Source: Spirochaetia bacterium (lineage in GTDB: Bacteria; Spirochaetota; UBA12135). Taken from it: 5,313 nucleotides of DNA. This document shows positions 5,259 to 5,313 of this stretch, in pieces. The stretch is from positions 1 through 5,313 of the forward strand of contig DNNS01000170.1 in NCBI GenBank assembly GCA_003497555.1, in the 5' to 3' direction. Position 1 is the stretch's first letter, and every line of letters starts with the position of its first letter. A program made the translations under genes and the position numbers. The notes beneath the pieces are model-generated. The model made no database searches. It was not told the DNA's origin and saw only the letters and a program-made list of their open reading frames with translations.

Positions 5259-5313
5259 TATGAAAAATTTATTTGTAAGGAACAACACCGGCGTGTAATA
5301 CTGTTTTCTGGAA

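Noticed and set aside
5250..5288. Upstream ATG at 5288 that would lengthen V4R protein A by 13 residues
   Set aside because: No ribosome-binding site precedes it, whereas AGGAGA stands 4-5 nt before the ATG at 5249.
5285..5296. Inverted repeat ACAC-CGGC-GTGT near the window edge
   Set aside because: The stem is four pairs only and does not extend; no regulatory meaning can be supported.

Overview
The window is about 5.3 kb of moderately AT-rich bacterial DNA. A predicted outer-membrane protein with a signal peptide suggests a Gram-negative cell. The metabolic genes (an MmgE/PrpD-fold enzyme, a cysteine desulfurase-like PLP enzyme and two V4R-like ligand-binding proteins) would fit an anaerobe or facultative anaerobe such as a spirochaete or a desulfobacterial-type organism. 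That placement is inference; no marker gene fixes the taxon. No RNA genes, CRISPR array, insertion sequence or attachment site were found.

Left part (1-2485), plus strand. A near-consensus sigma-70 promoter (TTGACA, 17-bp spacer, TATACT) precedes a 218-residue secreted protein that is probably an outer-membrane beta-barrel of DUF2490 type. After a 197-bp AT-rich gap comes a full-length MmgE/PrpD-family gene (488 residues). The gap carries three copies of a TAKAATATT motif spaced exactly 22 bp apart, a 10-bp palindrome and a TATAAT box just upstream of a good ribosome-binding site. No prpB, prpC or mmg genes lie nearby, so the substrate is open. Several residues expected at the active site of the family appear to be replaced.

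Right part (5249 down to 2558), minus strand. A compact operon reads V4R-like protein A (175 residues), V4R-like protein B (199 residues), a possible 46-residue small protein, a class V aminotransferase/cysteine desulfurase (376 residues) and a 94-residue protein of unknown function. The gaps are 2 bp, 13 bp, -4 bp and -4 bp. The desulfurase and the last gene have no clear Shine-Dalgarno sequence and are probably translated by coupling through ATGA overlaps. The two halves converge in a 72-bp gap that holds a weak hairpin facing the minus-strand operon.

The most promising candidate for something not well described is the minus-strand operon. It combines two adjacent, mutually related V4R-like proteins (one with a His-Cys-His-His-Tyr cluster) with a desulfurase-like enzyme and tiny partner proteins. 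A ligand- or metal-sensing module tied to sulfur or selenium handling is a reasonable but unproven reading.
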